Source: Panacagrimonas sp963975245 (lineage in GTDB: Bacteria; Pseudomonadota; Gammaproteobacteria; Nevskiales; Nevskiaceae). Taken from it: a stretch of 64,000 nt of DNA. Shown here piece by piece: positions 53,253-63,783 of the stretch (the first letter of the stretch is position 1; each line of letters opens with the position of its first letter). The notes beneath the pieces are model-generated. The model saw only the letters and a list, made by a program, of their open reading frames with translations. It made no database searches and was not told the DNA's origin. The stretch is from contig CAXBFJ010000014.1 in NCBI GenBank assembly GCA_963975245.1, positions 17,771 through 81,770 on the forward strand, written 5' to 3'. The position numbers were made by a program, and so were the translations under genes.

Positions 53253-54095
53253 TTGATTTGCTGGGTTTGTAGTTATCCCCGCTCTGGATCGGCCTGGACA
53301 CGGCAGACGCTCGAACAAAGGTTCTATCGTCCCGTTGCAAAGTCTCCGCCGAACTGGGATGCCGGAGCCTATGCCGACGATCTGGTGACCCACGCATCGT
53401 TTCGGCGAACCGGAGAAGACGCCGTTGCCTACAGCCTGGTTGCGCCGAATGCTGCGGAAGTTTTTATTCTGAAGGAAGCGCACCGTGCATTGCGAGACAG
53501 CCGCTACCGACGAGAACTCGATGATGATCCGCGGCTTTTTTTTGTGAAGACGCATGCCCCGGTTATCACCAAAAACTTTCCAAATGAGAAAATCCTGTTC
53601 CTGGTCCGCCATCCCCTTGCCGCTCTCGTCAGCTACAAACGATTCCTGCAGGCGGTGCGGGGATCAGATATCAGTCTTGAGAGAATAATTAATGGAGAGT
53701 TGAGCGGCCCACGAGACTATCTTTCCTATACCAGCAGGTTCCTGGATTACTGCGCTGATCGCCCGGAGTTCATTATTCAGCGATACGAAGACAAGGTTCT
53801 TGACTACGACAGGTGTGTCCTTGATTTGGCAGATTTCCTGTGCATCACGCCCAATACGGAAAGCGAAAAAAGGCCGACTGATAATCCGTTGTATGCGTCC
53901 GAGATGAAAGCTCTGAGCATTGGAAAGATGAGTTCCTGGATTGATGCCGTGACGGCCGAGGAACGCGAACTGTTTGAATCTCGTTATCGCGGAATTCTCA
54001 CGCGCCTCGGATACCGGATGCCGTCAGAGAGCGATGTCGCCGAATACAGGGCGCGGGGTGATGTTTCTCTGGCAAAGGATTTCGGCGTGCCCTGA
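53253..54095 (+). CDS. Sulfotransferase domain protein
   Basis: A protein of 280 residues, probably from a TTG preceded by GGGGTG. WVCSYPRSGSAWTRQTL (residues 4-20) is the PAPS 5'-phosphosulfate loop, FFVKTHAP is the next conserved strand, and FLVRHPLAALVSYKRFL is the 3'-phosphate motif with Arg and Ser. This is the sulfotransferase 1/3-type domain, distinct from the protein at 7115. The acceptor is unknown and no glycosyltransferase is adjacent. A hairpin (GATGGC-GCT-GCCATC) lies about 85 bases after the stop and could weakly end the transcript. The hybrid kinase gene starts 219 bases downstream. Confidence 0.88.
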   Translation: MICWVCSYPRSGSAWTRQTLEQRFYRPVAKSPPNWDAGAYADDLVTHASFRRTGEDAVAYSLVAPNAAEVFILKEAHRALRDSRYRRELDDDPRLFFVKTHAPVITKNFPNEKILFLVRHPLAALVSYKRFLQAVRGSDISLERIINGELSGPRDYLSYTSRFLDYCADRPEFIIQRYEDKVLDYDRCVLDLADFLCITPNTESEKRPTDNPLYASEMKALSIGKMSSWIDAVTAEERELFESRYRGILTRLGYRMPSESDVAEYRARGDVSLAKDFGVP

Positions 54096-54314
54096 CTGGA
54101 AGATCGTCGGCATTAGAAATGGTTCGGGCAAGGACGACAAATCGGGTGAATTGAGCAGCGCCTCACTAAAAGATGACCTGATGGCGCTGCCATCTTGGTG
54201 TCAGACCGGATGATTAGAAGGGTCCGGGATGATTCAGTCTCGCGAAGGCTGATATGCGTAGAATGTTGGGACCAATCCGTCCACTGAGCTGGCTGCATTT
54301 ATTATCTTGGGGCA

Positions 54315-57300
54315 ATGACTGAATCTCGCCAAAATGGTGATGACGCGCCTCTGCATGATGAGGCTGCAAGACTGTTGGCGCTGCGCGAGACCTTGGTAAT
54401 GGATACCGCGTCCGAGCAGGTATTCGACGATCTTACCCAGCTCGCAAGTCGCATCTGCGGCACGCCTATTGCCCTATTGAGTCTGGTAGACGCTGAACGA
54501 CAGTGGTTCAAGTCCAAGGTTGGACTGGCAGTGAACCAGACCCCGCGGGAACTGGCTTTTTGCGCTCACGCCATACAAGCGCCCGACAAACTCATGGAAG
54601 TGCCGGATGCGCAAGCTGACCCCCGGTTTGCATCCAACCCATTGGTCACCGGGGAGCCTCGGATCGCCTTCTACGCCGGTGTGCCCGTTCTCAGTTCCGA
54701 GGGTTTTGCACTTGGCACGCTTTGCGTCATTGACCGACAGTCGCGCAGCTTGAGCCCAGAGCAGCGAGATTCCCTGCAGGCGCTGGCTCGCACCGCAGGA
54801 GAACTTTTGCGCGCCAGGCGCCAGCGGGCGCAATTGCTTCAGACTTGCGACCAGCTCCAGGAAAGTGATGCGCGATTCAGAAGAATGGCGCAAGACGCTC
54901 CGGTCAAGATGTGGATGAGCGATGCCAGCGGTGCGCGGGTATTCAATAATCAGCGCTGGTGCGAATACGTGGGTCCTGGACAGGGTTCGCAACTAGGAGA
55001 TGCCTGGCTCAAGGCGGTCCATCCGGCTGACGCGGATCATGCGCGGAACGAAGCGCGTGCCGCACACGAGAAGGGCGTGCTGTACCGGTCTTCATATCGG
55101 CTGCGCAATGCTCAGGGACTCTACAGATGGCACCTCGATTCGGGTTCTCCTCGATTTGACGAGGGCGGCGAATACCTGGGCCACGTCGGCAGCGTGACGG
55201 ATGTCCACGACCAGTCATTGGCGGCCGAAGATCTTGAGTGGCGTGTGCAGTTACGCACGGCAGAGCTGACGGCCTTGTTGCAATGCATGCCAGATGCGGT
55301 GATCAGCGTGGATATGCAGGGCCGGGTGCTGGTCTGTAATGCGCGCGCGGTCGAGATCACGGGTCGGCACGCGGACGAAGTCCCGCCAGCATCCGAGCAG
55401 TGGAGTGATTTCTACGGAATGCTTGGTACGGACGGCAAGCCTCTGGATGCCAGTGAGATTCCCCTGGTACGCGCACTGACGGGAGAGGTGGTTGCCAGTC
55501 ATGAAATGCGTATTCGCAATCAGGTCAATGGTGAGATCGTGATTGTGGAAGCGCGTGCGCGGCCCTTAACCAATGATGCTGGACAACCCGTGGGTGCTGT
55601 CGTTGTCTTCGCGGATATCACCGCGCGAAAGGCGGCGAGCGCGGCTGCTGAGCAGACGCGCGCGCGTCTGGCTGCGGTATTCGAGCAGTCACCGTTCTTC
55701 AACGGCCTTCTGTCGGTTGAAGGCGTGCTGATTGAGGCGAACGATTTTGCGTTCCAAGCAACAGGTTGGCGTCGCGAAGACGGAATGGATAAGCCCTTCT
55801 GGGAAGGGCCGTGGTGGCGTCGTTCAGGGGACATGCAAGCCCGTATTCGCGCAGCAGTGACACAAGCTGCGGCGGGTGAGAGTTTCAGTGATTCATGCTC
55901 ATACTTTGCCAAGACCGATGCTGGAATCGTCGAGCGGCGGCTGGATTTTCTCGCCTCTCCCGTTTTCGATGCCGGCGGCGAGGTCATCAACATCTACATC
56001 ACCGGACAGGATGCCACCGAGCGCGAGTCGGCGAGGCTTGCCCTTGAAGAAAGTCAGGGCCGCTACCGCACCTTGATGTCGAATTCGCCCGGCATCGTGT
56101 TCCGCTCCGACATTGCCGACGGCTGGTCCATGCAGTTCATGAGCGATGCTGTCGAAAGAGTCACCGGATATCCGTCGAGCCACTTCACCGAAGACGGTGT
56201 GAGCTGGGGCTCGATCATGCACCCAGATGACTTCGACCGGGTGTCTGCGGAGTTGGCTACGCAAATGAGTAGCGCGAATGCATCATCTGTTGAGTACCGC
56301 GTCATTCACCGTAACGGCTCTTGTGTTGAGATTGAAGGCCGGGCGAAGGTCGTCGATCAGCGATGGTATGAAGGCGTACTCATTGACGTGACGGAACGCA
56401 ATCGCGCGGCGGCCCAGGCGAATGCCTCGCAGGCACGATTCCAGAGTGTTTTCCATCAGTCACCGATGTTCAATGGCCTGCTTTCGACGGACGGCCTACT
56501 GCTGGACTGCAATGACGTTGGCTGCGAGCCTTGCGGCTGGCTGAAAGCAGATTGCATCGACAGGCCGTTCTGGGAATCACCTTGGTGGTCGGGAGATGTT
56601 GAAGCGGCCCGATTTGCGCGGCGCGCCGTTTTGGAAGCTGCCGCTGGGCACAACTTCAGCGAATCTTGTGACTATTTCGTTTGCGGCACCGCTGGTCTCA
56701 AACGCCGGCGCGCAAACTTCCTTGCGTCGCCAGTGCGCGATTCTACGGGCGAGGTGATTAACATCTACGTGGCAGCACTGGATGTCACCCGGGAAGAAAA
56801 GATCAAACTCGATCTGGAGAGAAGCGAAGCGCGGTTTCGCATGATGACCGATACCGTGCCGCTGATGATGTGGTCGGCGGATGCAAATGGCGACATTGAG
56901 TTTGCCAATCGAGGTGGTGTTGAATACTTCGGGCTCGGCAACGCAGATTTGCGGGGGCAGGCGTGGTATGACGCCGTGCATCCGGATGATGTAGAGCGGG
57001 TCAAGGGCGTGTGGCAAAAATCGCTGGAAGATGGATCTCCCGTTGATACGCAGTTCCGCCTGCGTCGTCATGACGGCGAGTATCGATGGCACATTGTCCG
57101 CGGTGTTGCGCACCTTGGTGCCGATGGACGGCCCATCTGCTGGTATGGCACTAATACTGAAATTGAAGACCTTCGGCGGGCTCAAGCAGCGGCCGAGGCA
57201 GCGGCAGAATCAAAGAGCCAGTTTTTGGCCAACATGAGTCATGAGATCCGCACGCCGATGAACGGCGTCATTGGCATGACCAGTCTGTTGTCCAGTACGC

Positions 57301-59108
57301 CCTTGAACGAGGAACAACGCGAGTTCGTCAGCACCATTCGCAGCAGCGGCGAGCATCTGCTGGCCGTAATTAATGACATTCTGGATTTTTCCAAGGCGGA
57401 TGCCGGAAAAATGCAGCTTGAAAGTTATTCGTTTCCAGTGCGGACATGCGTTGAAGAGGCGATGGAACTGTTGGCCAGCAGCGCGTCTGCCAAACAGATT
57501 GAACTAATTCTGGATGCAGACCCGGATTTGCCGGAGCAGGTAATAGGCGATGCAGGACGCCTGCGTCAGGTGCTGGTCAATTTGCTTTCGAATGCGATCA
57601 AGTTTTCCGAACGTGGCGACGTTGTAGTGACTGTGCGGGCTGTGGCGCGTGCGAACGGAAGTGATCGCTGGCGATTGAATTTTGCAATCAAGGACTCTGG
57701 CGTCGGTATTCCTGCAGATCGAATGGATCGTCTGTTCGAGGTTTTCAGCCAGGTGGACGACTCCCACACCCGGGTCTATGGCGGTAGCGGCCTGGGCCTG
57801 GCGATTTGCAAAAAATTGGTCGACGCCATGGACGGCAGGATCTGGGTCAACAGTGAAATCGGGTCTGGGTCCACGTTTCAGTTTGAAGTCGATCTTGAGC
57901 ATTCAGCGCATAAGAATCGCTCCGAGCCGCGATCGCTGGGCAGCAAGCGGATACTGGTGGTGGATGACAATCCGACCAATCGGCGCGTTCTGTGTCTGAT
58001 GCTCGAAGGCTGGGGTATGCAGGTGACGCTTGCGGAAGGGCCTTCGGAGGCGATGAACAAGGCGCGGAATCAAACGTTTGATGCGGCGCTGCTGGATTAC
58101 CAGATGCCGCAAATGACAGGTGTGTCATTGGCCCACGCACTTCGTTCCTTGCCAGCCTGCAAAACCTTGCCTTTGCTGCTGCTCGGTTCAATCACAGGTT
58201 CTGCGGCCAAACGCAATGCTGATCTGTTCTACGCGAGAATGCTCAAGCCCGTGCGGCAATCCACCTTGTTTGATCAGCTGGCGTCACTATTCTCGGATCA
58301 GCCGGAGCGTCGCGTTCGCAGCCGGCCCAAGCTCGGAAACATAGCGCAGCGTTATCCGATGCGCGTGCTGATTGCCGAGGACAATGTCGTTAACCAGAAG
58401 GTTTGCGTGCGGTTATTGGCGCAGTTGGGATATGAAGCAGAACTGGCTTCCAATGGTGCTGAGGTTTTGCAAGCCTTGCATCGAGCGCCGGTGGATCTGG
58501 TGCTGATGGATGTGCAGATGCCGGTCATGGATGGTTTCGAGGCCACGGGCCTGATCCGGGAGCGCTATCAACCGGGCCCCTGGATCATCGCGGTGACGGC
58601 AAATGCCCTGCCAGGCGATGAGCAACGCTGCATAGACGCTGGCATGAATGATTATATCGGCAAGCCCATTCTTCCCATGCAACTCGAAGCGGTCGTTCTG
58701 CGTGCTGGAATGGAGATCGAAGCGAAGAATCGCAAAATGTCGGTCGAGGAGGCCGCGGAGATGTCTGAGGACTATCACGCAAAAATGTTTGATGAGTTGG
58801 CTGCGCTTTACGAGAAAGATGGCGCGATAGAACTCATCATGTCGATGTATACCGATTTCCCCAGGCAGTGTGAAATGCTTGAGGAAGCCGTAAATGCTTC
58901 CGACGCCAAAAGCGCGTCTAGAGTGATGCACAGCCTCAAATCCGTTGTGCGAACCGTCAATGCGGAGTCGCTGGCGATCTGTTTGCAGGACGCTGAGTCC
59001 GCATTTTTAAAGGCGGACTTTGTCGCGGCAAAGGCCCAGGCGGATGTCTGCATGGAACGGTGCAGACATCTTTTTGAGCGATTGAAATCTGATATTTCAA
59101 GCTGCTGA
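54315..59108 (+). CDS. Large cytoplasmic multi-PAS hybrid histidine kinase with GAF, two receivers and Hpt
   Basis: A protein of 1597 residues without a clear transmembrane helix. Domains in order: GAF (about 20-175, with ISLVD-like ALLSLVDAERQWFKSKVGL), six PAS domains (about 190-950), HisKA with His976 in NMSHEIRTPMNG, HATPase with GSGLGLAICKKLV, REC1 with Asp1261 (LLDYQMP), REC2 with Asp1399 (LMDVQMP) and Hpt with His1539 (MHSLK). The third and fifth PAS domains share [KR]PFWE and FxQSPxFNGLL motifs, so one is probably a duplicate. It likely senses cytoplasmic redox, light or small-ligand signals. The next kinase has the same core, so they probably arose by duplication. Confidence 0.93.
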   Translation: MTESRQNGDDAPLHDEAARLLALRETLVMDTASEQVFDDLTQLASRICGTPIALLSLVDAERQWFKSKVGLAVNQTPRELAFCAHAIQAPDKLMEVPDAQADPRFASNPLVTGEPRIAFYAGVPVLSSEGFALGTLCVIDRQSRSLSPEQRDSLQALARTAGELLRARRQRAQLLQTCDQLQESDARFRRMAQDAPVKMWMSDASGARVFNNQRWCEYVGPGQGSQLGDAWLKAVHPADADHARNEARAAHEKGVLYRSSYRLRNAQGLYRWHLDSGSPRFDEGGEYLGHVGSVTDVHDQSLAAEDLEWRVQLRTAELTALLQCMPDAVISVDMQGRVLVCNARAVEITGRHADEVPPASEQWSDFYGMLGTDGKPLDASEIPLVRALTGEVVASHEMRIRNQVNGEIVIVEARARPLTNDAGQPVGAVVVFADITARKAASAAAEQTRARLAAVFEQSPFFNGLLSVEGVLIEANDFAFQATGWRREDGMDKPFWEGPWWRRSGDMQARIRAAVTQAAAGESFSDSCSYFAKTDAGIVERRLDFLASPVFDAGGEVINIYITGQDATERESARLALEESQGRYRTLMSNSPGIVFRSDIADGWSMQFMSDAVERVTGYPSSHFTEDGVSWGSIMHPDDFDRVSAELATQMSSANASSVEYRVIHRNGSCVEIEGRAKVVDQRWYEGVLIDVTERNRAAAQANASQARFQSVFHQSPMFNGLLSTDGLLLDCNDVGCEPCGWLKADCIDRPFWESPWWSGDVEAARFARRAVLEAAAGHNFSESCDYFVCGTAGLKRRRANFLASPVRDSTGEVINIYVAALDVTREEKIKLDLERSEARFRMMTDTVPLMMWSADANGDIEFANRGGVEYFGLGNADLRGQAWYDAVHPDDVERVKGVWQKSLEDGSPVDTQFRLRRHDGEYRWHIVRGVAHLGADGRPICWYGTNTEIEDLRRAQAAAEAAAESKSQFLANMSHEIRTPMNGVIGMTSLLSSTPLNEEQREFVSTIRSSGEHLLAVINDILDFSKADAGKMQLESYSFPVRTCVEEAMELLASSASAKQIELILDADPDLPEQVIGDAGRLRQVLVNLLSNAIKFSERGDVVVTVRAVARANGSDRWRLNFAIKDSGVGIPADRMDRLFEVFSQVDDSHTRVYGGSGLGLAICKKLVDAMDGRIWVNSEIGSGSTFQFEVDLEHSAHKNRSEPRSLGSKRILVVDDNPTNRRVLCLMLEGWGMQVTLAEGPSEAMNKARNQTFDAALLDYQMPQMTGVSLAHALRSLPACKTLPLLLLGSITGSAAKRNADLFYARMLKPVRQSTLFDQLASLFSDQPERRVRSRPKLGNIAQRYPMRVLIAEDNVVNQKVCVRLLAQLGYEAELASNGAEVLQALHRAPVDLVLMDVQMPVMDGFEATGLIRERYQPGPWIIAVTANALPGDEQRCIDAGMNDYIGKPILPMQLEAVVLRAGMEIEAKNRKMSVEEAAEMSEDYHAKMFDELAALYEKDGAIELIMSMYTDFPRQCEMLEEAVNASDAKSASRVMHSLKSVVRTVNAESLAICLQDAESAFLKADFVAAKAQADVCMERCRHLFERLKSDISSC

Positions 59109-59314
59109 TCAGGGCGCGGCCCTCGGTATCGGTGTGAATCAGCACCCGCCCGCATGGGGTGAGCAACCTTTTGGCGGCTGGCCATGCAACTTTGCGGCTT
59201 TGGGCCGTGCACGCCGTTGTTGCCTGTGTCATATGTATAGAAATCGGGGTTCTGTCAGACTCGTCTGCTGTCAGATTCGCATTGAGCATCATGATTTCAA
59301 GGGGATCTCTGGGA

Positions 59315-62300
59315 ATGGGGGTAAGTGGGAATAGCCAGGGAAGGTCTGTCGACGCTGCTGGTGCGGCTGCGGCCACAGTGAGGCAGCTGCAGGCGCTGCT
59401 TGCCAGCATGCCTGGCGCGGTCATTGCTCTGGATATAGATGGAAACCTGATCATGAACAATGCTCAGGCCCAGGAAATTGTTGGATCGGAGAGTGAAATT
59501 TTTCCGTCCGAGCCCCAACCCTGGGTTCCACCGGGCGGCATCTGCAATCTTGATGGTGACCCGCTTGAGAGGGCGGAAATTCCGCTGATGCGTGCGCTCC
59601 AAGGCGAAGAGTTGGGTCCGCAATCCTTGATGCTCAAGAACCAGGACGGCGCCGAGCGGTTCATCGAGGTCAGCGCGCGTCCGTTGCTGGATAAACAGGG
59701 CGGGCAGCTAGGCGCAATCGCGATATTTCATGAACTCAGCGCACAGGCAATGGCGCAGGAGGCCCTTGCGCTCAGCCAGGCCCGACTCAGCGTCATGTTC
59801 CAGCAATCGCCCTTGTTCATGGGTTTGCTGGATCTGGAGGGCGTATTGATCGAATGCAACGATCTGGCTTTCTCACAATGCAGGTGGCCACGCGAAGCCG
59901 GCATAAACAAGCCGTTCTGGGAAGGCCCTTGGTGGCATCACGCCGAAGATACCCAGCGGTTTGCACGCAGCGCGGTCGAGACGGTTCTCGGTGGCAACGC
60001 CCATCGGGAGCGTTACGACTTTTACGTCAACACAGACCATGGTCCCGAGCGTCGGCGTGGCGATTTCATTGGCTCCCCGGTCTTTGATAAGCACGGCAAG
60101 GTTTTCAATATCTGCATTACGGGGATTGACGTCACCGAAAGCGAGAAAGTGCATGCGGCCCTGTCCCGTAGCGAGGCCCACTTTCGGGCGATGGCTGCCG
60201 CTGCTCCGCAGATCATGTGGACTGCCGATGCAGACGGCGCCATCAATTTCATCAGCGCCAGTGGCATCGAATATCTGGGCGTCCGCGACGTGGCAGAGCT
60301 CAACGCTCTGTGGAGTACCGCCTTGCATCCAGAGGATGCAGAACGCGTCCTGGCTGACTGGCGGCGCACGCTCAAAGAAGGGACGGCACTGGATGTGCAG
60401 TTCAGGTGCCGCCGCCATGATGGTGAATTTCGCTGGCATGTGAGCCGTGCCATGCCGGCGCGCGATGATCGTGGTGATATCCAGTGCTGGTACGGCGCGA
60501 CAACTGACGTTGAGGACATGCATCGCGCGCAGGTACAGGCGGAGGCTGCCAACCACGCCAAGAGCATGTTCCTGGCCAACATGAGCCACGAAATCCGTAC
60601 CCCCATGAATGGCGTGATTGGCATGACCAGTCTCATGGAAAGCACGCCGCTCAGTCCTGAGCAGAAGGAATATGTCGGAACGATCCGCGCCAGCGGTCAG
60701 CATCTGCTGACCCTGATCAATGATGTTCTCGATTTCTCCAGGGCTGAAGCGGGCAAGCTGGAACTGGAGCACTACAGCTTCCCGCTGCGCGGCTGCATCG
60801 AGGAGGCGCTGGACCTTGTGGCCCTGGATGCCAGTCGCAAGTCGCTGGAGTTGATTCTGGATGTCGAGGCGGAGGTGCCTCGGCACGTTCAGGGCGACGC
60901 CGGGCGACTGCGCCAGGTCGTGGTCAATTTGCTGTCAAACGCGATCAAGTTTTCCGAGCAGGGTGAGATCCTGATCCGCGTTCATCCAGTAGCAACTGTT
61001 TGCGAACAGAACAAGCAGATGATCCGCTTTGAGGTGAAGGACAAGGGTATCGGCATTCCGGAGGCGGCAATGCCGTCGCTGTTCAATGCTTTTGAACAGG
61101 CTGATTCTTCGCATACCCGGTTGTATGGCGGCAGCGGTTTGGGGCTGGCGATCTCGCGGCGCATTGTGGAATGCATGGGAGGGAATATCTGGGCGACCAG
61201 TGTGGTCGGCGAGGGGTCGACGTTTATCTTTGAGTGCCAGTTTGGCCGTTCCGACGTGCCCGCTGGAGATCACAAGCAGTTTCAGGGCCGGCGTGTGCTG
61301 CTGGTAGACGACAACGCTACCAATCGGCGGGTGCTGCGACTGATGCTTGAATCGCTTGGCATTTCCGTAGATGAAGCCGAGGACGCCATTCTGGCACGGC
61401 AACTGGCCCGACGGCGCAATTTTGACGTCGCGCTACTGGATTTTCAGATGCCGGGCCAAACCGGCATTGACCTCGCCCGTAGCTTGCGACGGGATCAAGG
61501 CAATCAGGCTATGCCGATGATTCTGCTGAGTTCCATCACGGCCGCATTGAGCGACGACGTCAATGCGCTGTTTGTATCGCGCATGCTCAAGCCGGTACGG
61601 GAGTCCACCCTGCTTGAGCAGCTCTCGCTGCTGTTCGCAGGCCACGGCGCGCGCCGCCGCACCGATTCACGTCGTCCGGAGTCCCTCGGCACAGCGCCGC
61701 TAAAGATTCTTGTTGCCGAGGATAATGCGGTGAACCAGCGGGTTCTGGTGCAATTTCTGGATCGTCTGGGTTATCGCGCCGATGTGGCATCCAACGGCTA
61801 CGAGGTTCTGGATGCGTTGACCCTCCAGCGCTATGACGTGGTTCTGATGGATGTGCAGATGCCGGAGATGGATGGCGTGGAGGCGACACGCGAGATTCGT
61901 GCGCGACCCGGTCCCGGCCCGCAGATCATCGCGGTAACCGCCAATGCCATGGTCGAGGACGAGCAGCGCTGTCTTCTGGCGGGCATGAACGATTATCTGC
62001 GAAAGCCGATTGAACTGCGGGCGCTGGCGGATGCGCTGAACAAGGCCGTGACGCGCGCCAGGGAAGACGTTGCGCAAGACATTGCACTTACCGAGCCCGT
62101 CGAAACCCATGACGAACAGGCCGATCAACCGGGAGGGGATTATCAGCCCGGCATGCTTCAGCAGCTGATCAGCCTGCATGACGCCAAGGGTGCCAGCGCA
62201 CTGATCAAATTGATGAACGAGGATTTTCCGGCACAGCGGCAGGCGCTGAGACAATGCATTGAACGCGGTGATGGCGCTGATGCAGGGCGCATTGTTCACA

Positions 62301-62491
62301 ACCTCAAATCTGCCTCGCGCCTGCTCGGCGCTTCAGGTCTGGGGATGGCATTGGAGTCTATTGAACACGGCTTTCACCACGGTGATTTCGATCAGGCCGC
62401 GCGGTCAGTACCCGAGGTGCTGGACCGATGCGGAAGCCTGTTTTCACGAATGCTCAAGGAGTCTGCCCGGACAGATCAGGGGCAGGGCTGA
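59315..62491 (+). CDS. Multi-PAS hybrid histidine kinase with two receivers and Hpt
   Basis: The start is uncertain: the ATG at 59315 (about 1058 residues) has an AGGGG sequence upstream, while 59291 or a GTG at 59159 would give a longer form whose extra N-terminus could be a weak membrane segment. Domains: PAS (LLASMPGAVIALDIDGNLI), PAS with KPFWEGPWW, PAS (APQIMWTADADGAINF), HisKA with the His in NMSHEIRTPMNG (codon 60587-60589), HATPase (GSGLGLAISRRIV), REC1 (LLDFQMP), REC2 (LMDVQMP) and Hpt (VHNLKSASRLLG). It is similar to the kinase upstream across the whole core and probably came from a duplication. No separate output regulator is adjacent. Confidence 0.92.
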   Translation: MGVSGNSQGRSVDAAGAAAATVRQLQALLASMPGAVIALDIDGNLIMNNAQAQEIVGSESEIFPSEPQPWVPPGGICNLDGDPLERAEIPLMRALQGEELGPQSLMLKNQDGAERFIEVSARPLLDKQGGQLGAIAIFHELSAQAMAQEALALSQARLSVMFQQSPLFMGLLDLEGVLIECNDLAFSQCRWPREAGINKPFWEGPWWHHAEDTQRFARSAVETVLGGNAHRERYDFYVNTDHGPERRRGDFIGSPVFDKHGKVFNICITGIDVTESEKVHAALSRSEAHFRAMAAAAPQIMWTADADGAINFISASGIEYLGVRDVAELNALWSTALHPEDAERVLADWRRTLKEGTALDVQFRCRRHDGEFRWHVSRAMPARDDRGDIQCWYGATTDVEDMHRAQVQAEAANHAKSMFLANMSHEIRTPMNGVIGMTSLMESTPLSPEQKEYVGTIRASGQHLLTLINDVLDFSRAEAGKLELEHYSFPLRGCIEEALDLVALDASRKSLELILDVEAEVPRHVQGDAGRLRQVVVNLLSNAIKFSEQGEILIRVHPVATVCEQNKQMIRFEVKDKGIGIPEAAMPSLFNAFEQADSSHTRLYGGSGLGLAISRRIVECMGGNIWATSVVGEGSTFIFECQFGRSDVPAGDHKQFQGRRVLLVDDNATNRRVLRLMLESLGISVDEAEDAILARQLARRRNFDVALLDFQMPGQTGIDLARSLRRDQGNQAMPMILLSSITAALSDDVNALFVSRMLKPVRESTLLEQLSLLFAGHGARRRTDSRRPESLGTAPLKILVAEDNAVNQRVLVQFLDRLGYRADVASNGYEVLDALTLQRYDVVLMDVQMPEMDGVEATREIRARPGPGPQIIAVTANAMVEDEQRCLLAGMNDYLRKPIELRALADALNKAVTRAREDVAQDIALTEPVETHDEQADQPGGDYQPGMLQQLISLHDAKGASALIKLMNEDFPAQRQALRQCIERGDGADAGRIVHNLKSASRLLGASGLGMALESIEHGFHHGDFDQAARSVPEVLDRCGSLFSRMLKESARTDQGQG

Positions 62492-62535
62492 AGATCAAGA
62501 TGCCGCGAGGTGGGCGCACCGTCTAAACTAGCTTG

Positions 62536-63783
62536 ATGCGCAACCCCTTCGAACTGTTCGCTGGCCTGCGGTATACGCGGGCCAAGCGGCGCAATCACTT
62601 CATTTCCTTTATCTCCGCGGCCTCAATGATCGGCATCGCGATCGGCGTCATGGCCCTGATCACGGTGCTGTCCGTGATGAACGGCTTCGAACGCGAGTTG
62701 CGCACGCGCATCTTGGGCATGGCCAGTCACGCCACCATATCCGCATTTCGTGGCCAGCTGGAAGATTGGGAGAGCGTGGCCCAGGCCGCGCAGCAGAACA
62801 AGGAGATCGAGGCCGTAGCCCCGTACATCGAGGGCGAGGGCATGCTTCGCGTCGGGCAGGAGCTGTCCGGAACCCTGTTGCGCGGCATCCTGCCGACTGA
62901 CGAGCAGACGGTGTCCGATATCGGGAGCCACATCGAAGCCGGAACGCTGGAGTCGCTCAAGGCCGGTGAGTACAACATCGTGCTCGGTTGGGAGCTGGCG
63001 CAGGCCATGGGCGTGACGCCCGGTTCCAAGATCGACCTCATGATTCCGGTGGCCAGCGTCACTCCAGCGGGAATCCTGCCTCGCTTCAGGCGGTTTACCG
63101 TGACCGGCGTGTTCAGGGTGGGGATGTATGAATTTGATCGCGGGCTGGTCCTGATCCACATGGCAGATGCGCAGGCCCTCTATCGAATGAACGAGGGCGT
63201 GACTGGCGTGCGCCTCAAGCTGCACGACATGTTCCGCGCACCCGCGGTTTCCAAGGAACTCGCCGCCAGCCTGGATGGGGTCTATTACGTCAATAACTGG
63301 ACCCGCAGCCACGCCAACTTCTTTCGCGCGGTGGCGACGGAAAAGATCGTGATGTTCATCATCCTGTCGCTGATCGTGGCGGTGGCGGCTTTCAACATCG
63401 TGTCCACGCTTGTCATGGTGGTCCAGGACAAACAGGCAGACATCGCCATCCTCAGGACGCTCGGCGCAAGGCCCAGATCGATCATGGCCATTTTCATGGT
63501 GCAAGGCTCCATTATCGGCGTCTTCGGCACCTTGATCGGCGTCGTGCTCGGCTGCCTGCTGGCCTACTTCCTGCCGGAAATCATCCACTGGATGGAGGGC
63601 CTGTTTGGCGTGAGCTTCCTGCCCGGCGAGGTCTATTACATCAGCGACCTGCCGTCCCAGCTCAAGAGCTCAGACGTCATCAAGATCAGCCTGCTGTCGC
63701 TGGTCCTGGGCCTGCTCTCCACGCTCTACCCCGCATGGCGAGCCTCCCGCCTCCAACCCGCAGAGGCATTGAGGTATGAGTAA
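62536..63783 (+). CDS. lolC: LolC/LolE-type lipoprotein-releasing ABC transporter permease
   Basis: A protein of 415 residues from the ATG at 62536; a TTG lies just before it. The N-terminus FISFISAASMIGIAIGVMALITVLSVMNGFERELRTRILGM is the LolC/E signature with the first transmembrane helix. A large periplasmic domain follows, then three C-terminal helices with MVVQDKQADIAILRTLGA, the contact with LolD, and YPAWRASRLQPAEALRYE at the end. It takes lipoproteins from the inner membrane and passes them to LolA. LolC and LolE are hard to separate by sequence alone. The usual next gene, lolD, does not follow directly; a repeat starts after the stop codon. Confidence 0.94.
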   Translation: MRNPFELFAGLRYTRAKRRNHFISFISAASMIGIAIGVMALITVLSVMNGFERELRTRILGMASHATISAFRGQLEDWESVAQAAQQNKEIEAVAPYIEGEGMLRVGQELSGTLLRGILPTDEQTVSDIGSHIEAGTLESLKAGEYNIVLGWELAQAMGVTPGSKIDLMIPVASVTPAGILPRFRRFTVTGVFRVGMYEFDRGLVLIHMADAQALYRMNEGVTGVRLKLHDMFRAPAVSKELAASLDGVYYVNNWTRSHANFFRAVATEKIVMFIILSLIVAVAAFNIVSTLVMVVQDKQADIAILRTLGARPRSIMAIFMVQGSIIGVFGTLIGVVLGCLLAYFLPEIIHWMEGLFGVSFLPGEVYYISDLPSQLKSSDVIKISLLSLVLGLLSTLYPAWRASRLQPAEALRYE

